NCBI GenBank assembly: GCA_947505055.1
Contig: CANNLO010000261.1
Span: forward strand, 1 to 6,785
Direction of reading: 5' to 3'
Length of the DNA: 6,785 bases
From: Methylococcaceae bacterium
GTDB lineage: Bacteria > Pseudomonadota > Gammaproteobacteria > Methylococcales > Methylomonadaceae
Part shown: in pieces, positions 6,268 through 6,785 of the stretch
How the letters are laid out: each line of letters starts with the position of its first letter
Numbering within the stretch: the stretch's first letter is position 1
Position numbers and translations under genes: made by a program
The notes under the pieces: generated by a model
What the model was told of the DNA's origin: nothing
Databases searched by the model: none
What the model saw: the letters and a program-made list of their open reading frames with translations, nothing else

Positions 6268-6321
6268 CGTACCGAATACCGTTCCGGAGGTCGGTACGAC
6301 GCTCTGAAGAATGACGACCTC
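6268..6321 (+). promoter_or_regulatory. Two overlapping, mutually exclusive hairpins
   Basis: CGTACCGA (6268-6275) pairs perfectly with TCGGTACG (6291-6298). GAGGTCG (6287-6293) pairs perfectly with CGACCTC (6315-6321). Both need bases 6291-6293, so only one stem can form fully at a time, as in an attenuator or riboswitch-like leader. The pair lies about 140 bases before the CZB start, but upstream of the only promoter I can propose for that gene. It may belong to an element unrelated to CZB. No T-run follows, so neither hairpin is a normal terminator. Confidence 0.35.
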
Positions 6322-6384
6322 TAAATACTGGATACTTGAGTTTAATGTAAGTAAAATGCCCGAACCGTCCAACGCTTCGAGAGC

Positions 6385-6412
6385 TGCACATATTCATATT
6401 CACTTGGATAAT
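6385..6412 (+). promoter_or_regulatory. Possible sigma-70 promoter of the CZB gene
   Basis: TGCACA (four of six matches to the -35 box) and GATAAT (five of six to the -10 box) are separated by 16 bases, which would start the transcript about 40 bases before the ATG at 6459. The -35 match is poor and such pairs are common by chance. Confidence 0.22.
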
Positions 6413-6445
6413 CACTTAGCACTGGCAGCGTAGGCTCAACATAGC

Positions 6446-6452
6446 TAGGGAA
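6446..6452 (+). promoter_or_regulatory. Ribosome binding site of the CZB gene
   Basis: TAGGGAA precedes the ATG at 6459 with about seven bases between GGGA and the start codon. It supports this start, which also places the CZB domain at the very N-terminus, as in stand-alone CZB proteins and DgcZ-type enzymes. Confidence 0.55.
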
Positions 6453-6458
6453 TAAACC

Positions 6459-6674
6459 ATGAATTTAGATAGTGCCCTTCAAAAACATATAGATTGGAAA
6501 GTAAAATTCCGTAACGCCATAGCCAAGCAGGGGGAGATGGATGTTGCAACCATCACTAAGGATAATTGCTGTGAGCTTGGCGGGTGGCTACACGGGGAAG
6601 GAAAAGTTCAATATAGCGGCTTACCAAGTTATATAGAAACACGCGATGCTCAACTTTTAAATCTCAACCAATGA
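6459..6674 (+). CDS. CZB (chemoreceptor zinc-binding) domain protein, truncated by an early stop
   Basis: The 71-residue product matches the start of the CZB fold, a zinc-binding four-helix domain found on chemoreceptors and diguanylate cyclases and also as stand-alone proteins. The family pattern is Hxx[WFYL]-x21-28-CxLGxW-x18-27-HxxxH. Here H10-IDW-13 and C38-ELGGW-43 are present with 24 residues between, followed by LHGEGKVQYSGLPSY as in the family. The chain then leaves the pattern (ETRDAQLLNLNQ) and stops at a TGA before HxxxH, so two of the four zinc ligands are missing. After the TGA the same frame stays open for 37 codons to the window edge. It contains AHQPSQEAAHSVGKQF (from about 6696), which resembles the missing HxAFHxEA helix after small deletions and sits about ten codons too far away. 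The gene is probably a decayed stand-alone CZB protein of normally about 125 residues. The domain identity is firm; whether a product works is doubtful. Confidence 0.85.
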   Translation: MNLDSALQKHIDWKVKFRNAIAKQGEMDVATITKDNCCELGGWLHGEGKVQYSGLPSYIETRDAQLLNLNQ

Positions 6675-6785
6675 CTCAAAAAGCAAAGTCGGGTTGCCCA
6701 TCAGCCTTCCCAAGAAGCAGCCCATAGTGTGGGCAAGCAGTTTACGAATAAAACGGTTAGCCAAATGCCAAGTGTCGCGAGCCCT

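Larger units (their letters stand above)
6068..6458. other. Non-coding stretch upstream of the CZB gene
   Basis: No gene is supported. It holds the leader of the decayed minus-strand gene (with TTGATG, 17 bases and TAAATA as a poor promoter match), a 6-bp hairpin CTCAGG/CCTGAG at 6156-6174, the double hairpin at 6268-6321, and a possible promoter for the CZB gene. A 33-codon open frame at 6149 (+) has no ribosome binding site and ends in a Cys-rich low-complexity run, so it is left out. Confidence 0.5.

Overview
This window reads as a piece of a Proteobacterial chromosome, most likely gammaproteobacterial. That rests on the style of the P-type ATPase, the UspA remnant, the chemoreceptor and the CZB protein. 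A methylotroph-like gammaproteobacterium is possible, but this is only an impression of family resemblance. Only one complete gene of clear function is present, a chemoreceptor on the minus strand. Around it lie truncated or decayed genes, many of them also signalling genes.

Layout. Positions 2-1597 (+) hold the 3' two thirds or so of a P2-type cation-transporting ATPase that runs off the left edge. It is followed at once, in the same frame after its TAA, by the C-terminal half of a universal stress protein (1598-1947, +), with no start, a lost N-terminus and a frameshift at its last residues. Positions 1948-2688 carry no convincing gene, only a few small inverted repeats. Positions 2689-4794 (-) encode a 701-residue methyl-accepting chemotaxis protein. 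It has a multi-pass membrane sensor, five HAMP-like units at a regular 46-residue period, a Tsr-like signalling domain and a C-terminal xWxxF pentapeptide that should tether CheR/CheB. A possible 34-residue hydrophobic peptide (4808-4912, -) lies just upstream.

Positions 5100-6458 look empty of intact genes but are not random. On the minus strand, 5100-5490 is a clear relic of an EAL (cyclic-di-GMP phosphodiesterase) domain broken by stops and frameshifts. Positions 5747-6067 (-) look like another relic that still has a good ribosome binding site and start codon; I do not recognise it. A pair of mutually exclusive hairpins lies at 6268-6321. At 6459-6674 (+) begins a CZB (chemoreceptor zinc-binding) domain protein that stops before the last two zinc ligands.

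Taken together, the window suggests a signalling and stress neighbourhood (taxis receptor, c-di-GMP turnover, zinc-binding CZB, Usp, ion pump) in active decay around one preserved receptor. I found no tRNA, rRNA, CRISPR array, transposase or complete insertion sequence, and no strong case for a new multi-gene system. The most informative items are the EAL relic, the HAMP array with its linked pentapeptide, and the CZB truncation.
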